NCBI RefSeq assembly: GCF_900107745.1
Contig: NZ_FNRO01000004.1
Coordinates: 186,001 to 250,000, forward strand
DNA from: Variovorax sp. YR216
GTDB taxonomy: Bacteria > Pseudomonadota > Gammaproteobacteria > Burkholderiales > Burkholderiaceae_C
Direction of reading: 5' to 3'
Length of the DNA stretch: 64,000 nt
Shown: positions 62,569 to 64,000 of the stretch, one piece after another
Layout: each line of letters opens with the position of its first letter
Numbering within the stretch: position 1 is the stretch's first letter
Made by a program: the position numbers and the translations under genes
Notes under the pieces: model-generated
Databases searched by the model: none
The model's input: only the letters and a program-made list of their open reading frames with translations
What the model was told of the DNA's origin: nothing

Positions 62569-62651
62569 CGACGTATCTCCTCGGTTGCGTATTGAACGGA
62601 TCGAAAACGGATCGAACAGTGACGGACATCGGGCTGCGGTCCCGGCGGCGG

Positions 62652-63089
62652 TCAGGGCGGCGCCGGGGCACGGAAAAACAGCGTCAGGCGATTGCACCCG
62701 TCCTCGTGGCGGTAGCGCACGCCGTCGGAAAAATGCCGGACCATCGGAATGCCCCAGCCGCCGACCTTCGCGTCGCGCAGGCTGGTGGCTCGAGCGGGCT
62801 CGGGGACCTGCCGCAGGTCGAACTCGCGCCCTTCGTCCACCACTTCGAGGGCCACCTCGTCGCCCTGCCACCCAAGGCGCAGCAGGATGCTCTGCGCGCC
62901 CTCGCCGGCCGCGTGCGTCACGATGTTCGTGACCACCTCGGTCGAGCAGAGATCGAGGTTGTGCGCCAGCCGCTCCGGCAGGTGCTGGCCCTCGGCCCAG
63001 TCGTGCACCCAGGCGCTGATGCGCGGGAGCTCGCGCAGGGCGTTGTCGACGATGAGGGAAGCACCCGGCTCCCCGGCGGCGGCGTCCAT
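62652..63089 (-). CDS. RsbW-like anti-sigma/serine kinase (HATPase_c domain)
   Basis: 145 residues. GHKL ATPase motifs: N-box NLDLCSTEVVTNIVTHA, then VALEVVDEGREFD and the lid GGWGIPMVRHFSDGV. Such small kinases phosphorylate a STAS partner and can sequester a sigma factor or other target. Its ATG (63089) overlaps the STAS gene stop by one base (TGATG), showing coupled synthesis. No sigma factor gene is nearby, so the kinase target is probably something else, perhaps the GTPase system. Confidence 0.9.
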   Translation of the reverse strand: MDAAAGEPGASLIVDNALRELPRISAWVHDWAEGQHLPERLAHNLDLCSTEVVTNIVTHAAGEGAQSILLRLGWQGDEVALEVVDEGREFDLRQVPEPARATSLRDAKVGGWGIPMVRHFSDGVRYRHEDGCNRLTLFFRAPAPP

Positions 63090-63448
63090 CAGCGGCTTTC
63101 GGCAGATGACGCCATCAGCGCGCTGAAGGCGGAATCGACGTCGGGGTACACCGGGATGATCGAATCGATGCCTGCCATCTTGAGCACCTCCGCCACCACG
63201 GGTTGTGGATTTGCCAGCGCCATCGCGCCGCCGCGCAGCGACTGCGCCCTCGCGTTGACGACAAGGGTGCGGATGCCGATGGAGGCCAGGAACGAGACTT
63301 CGGACATGTCCACCACGGCGAGCATCTTGCGGCTCGCCACCAGCGCGGCGAGTCGCGTGTTGATGTCGTGGCCGCCGACGCTGTCCATTCGGCCGACGAG
63401 GCTGATCTTCTCGATGCCCTCGGCCAGTTGTTCGCTCCTCAGATCCAT
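63089..63448 (-). CDS. STAS-domain anti-anti-sigma factor (RsbV-like)
   Basis: 119 residues from ATG 63448 (GGAG five bases upstream). The STAS fold shows VVDMSEVSFLASIGIRTLVV, in which a serine of FLASIG is the expected phosphorylation site. The extra upstream residues of an earlier start (63493) are disordered. Partner of the RsbW-like kinase and substrate of the SpoIIE phosphatase, completing a partner switch. The 198 bp before it contain no gene. Confidence 0.9.
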   Translation of the reverse strand: MDLRSEQLAEGIEKISLVGRMDSVGGHDINTRLAALVASRKMLAVVDMSEVSFLASIGIRTLVVNARAQSLRGGAMALANPQPVVAEVLKMAGIDSIIPVYPDVDSAFSALMASSAESR

Positions 63449-63646
63449 ACACGCTCCGCGGTCGATATCGATGGTGCTGAACCGGTCTGCCACCGCAGGG
63501 ATGAACTGCTTCGCAAGTTCGTCTTGTTCTGATACGAAAACAAGCGCTTCTTGCGTATCGGGAGGTAGAACCTTCTTCTAGCTTACGCTGAAATTTCCGG
63601 CGCGTCGATCACCCCTTTTTAGGGGGGGAACTCACGGACAGTGGGA

Positions 63647-64000
63647 TCAGCGGTCGTTGCGCGCGGGCACGTTGCCCAGGGCCTCGACCAGCCGCTCGAC
63701 CCGGATCGGCTTGGTGACGTAATCGTCCATGCCGGCGGCGAGGCAGGCCTCCTGGTCGCCCTGCATCGCGTTGGCGGTCATCGCGATGATGTGCGGCCGC
63801 TGGCCGGGGCCGAGCAGCGCGCAGATGCGCCGGGTGGCGTCGAGGCCGTCGAGCTCGGGCATCTGCACGTCCATGAGCACCACGTCGTAGACCTGGCGCT
63901 GCACCGACTCCACCGCCTCGATGCCATTGGAGGCCAGGTCGGCGCGATACCCCATCTGCTGGAGCAGGCGCAGCGCGAGCTTCTGGTTCACCACGTTGTC
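63647..64000 (-). CDS. C-terminal receiver domain of a hybrid histidine kinase, 5' end outside window
   Basis: The reading frame enters from the right edge, with the preceding residues DNVVNQK running into the visible part. Receiver motifs: phosphoacceptor Asp in VVLMDVQMPELDG, Thr in IIAMTANAMQG, and Lys in YVTKPIRVERL. The absence of a start or output domain after it and the typical order suggest the end of a hybrid sensor kinase. It lies directly upstream of the partner-switch genes and may be their sensory input. Confidence 0.85.
   Translation of the reverse strand, partial: DNVVNQKLALRLLQQMGYRADLASNGIEAVESVQRQVYDVVLMDVQMPELDGLDATRRICALLGPGQRPHIIAMTANAMQGDQEACLAAGMDDYVTKPIRVERLVEALGNVPARNDR

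Overview
The window is dense, high-GC bacterial chromosome. Gene content (a split TRAP transporter, dxs-ispA-xseB beside a Rieske oxygenase, a PuuD/PuuE purine pathway, many FCD-type GntR and LysR regulators) and base composition suggest a betaproteobacterium of the Burkholderiales, most likely Comamonadaceae such as Variovorax. That placement is an inference from style, not from a marker gene. I saw no rRNA, tRNA, CRISPR array, insertion sequence or prophage.

Layout. 1-3136: branched-chain amino acid ABC transporter livH(partial)-M-G-F. 3293-7054: TRAP dicarboxylate-type transporter, with the membrane genes on + and the Tat-exported binding protein on -, meeting at a bidirectional terminator. 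7142-10227: isoprenoid block xseB-ispA-dxs, divergent from a Rieske oxygenase. 11800-16760: EamA exporter, sulfurtransferase, and a DUF2796-ABC-DUF3299 export or metal module. 16773-20280: GNAT, CPG2-like peptidase, dodecin, an acidic protein and a ZIP transporter. 20428-23512: acidic amino acid binding protein, Asp/Glu racemase and D-amino acid dehydrogenase. 23543-26427: lipoprotein, ketosynthase, acyl carrier protein and PAP2 phosphatase.

26497-48356 is a purine-degradation island: glycerate kinase, membrane urate oxidase PuuD, XdhC, 5-hydroxyisourate hydrolase, GntR, allantoinase PuuE, a UraD-AllC fusion protein, an M20 hydrolase, an NCS1 permease, a hydantoin/allantoin racemase, a second GntR and an NCS2 urate/xanthine permease. 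Four near-identical GTATAC palindromes sit in front of puuD, hiuH/gntR, the NCS1 permease and the NCS2/SBP56 pair. They look like the operator set of one regulator. Unrelated genes (AsmA, DUF2939, a universal stress protein and three small unknown genes) are interspersed.

48357-58122 holds an aldo/keto reductase, an MscS channel, an alpha/beta hydrolase, and a cluster divergent from a LysR gene (pirin, isochorismatase, YtcJ-type amidohydrolase, DoxX, MFS-monooxygenase fusion). 58300-64000 is the most unusual part: a minus-strand operon of STAS protein, RsbW-like kinase, coiled-coil protein, OmpA-domain protein with a large cytosolic region, a Ras/Rab-like small GTPase and a SpoIIE-type phosphatase, next to a hybrid kinase receiver domain. 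It looks like a signalling system joining a partner switch to a small GTPase and the cell envelope.

A second cross-cutting signal is a GC-rich structured repeat found five times. Each copy begins 0-8 bases after a stop codon and in the sense orientation of that gene.
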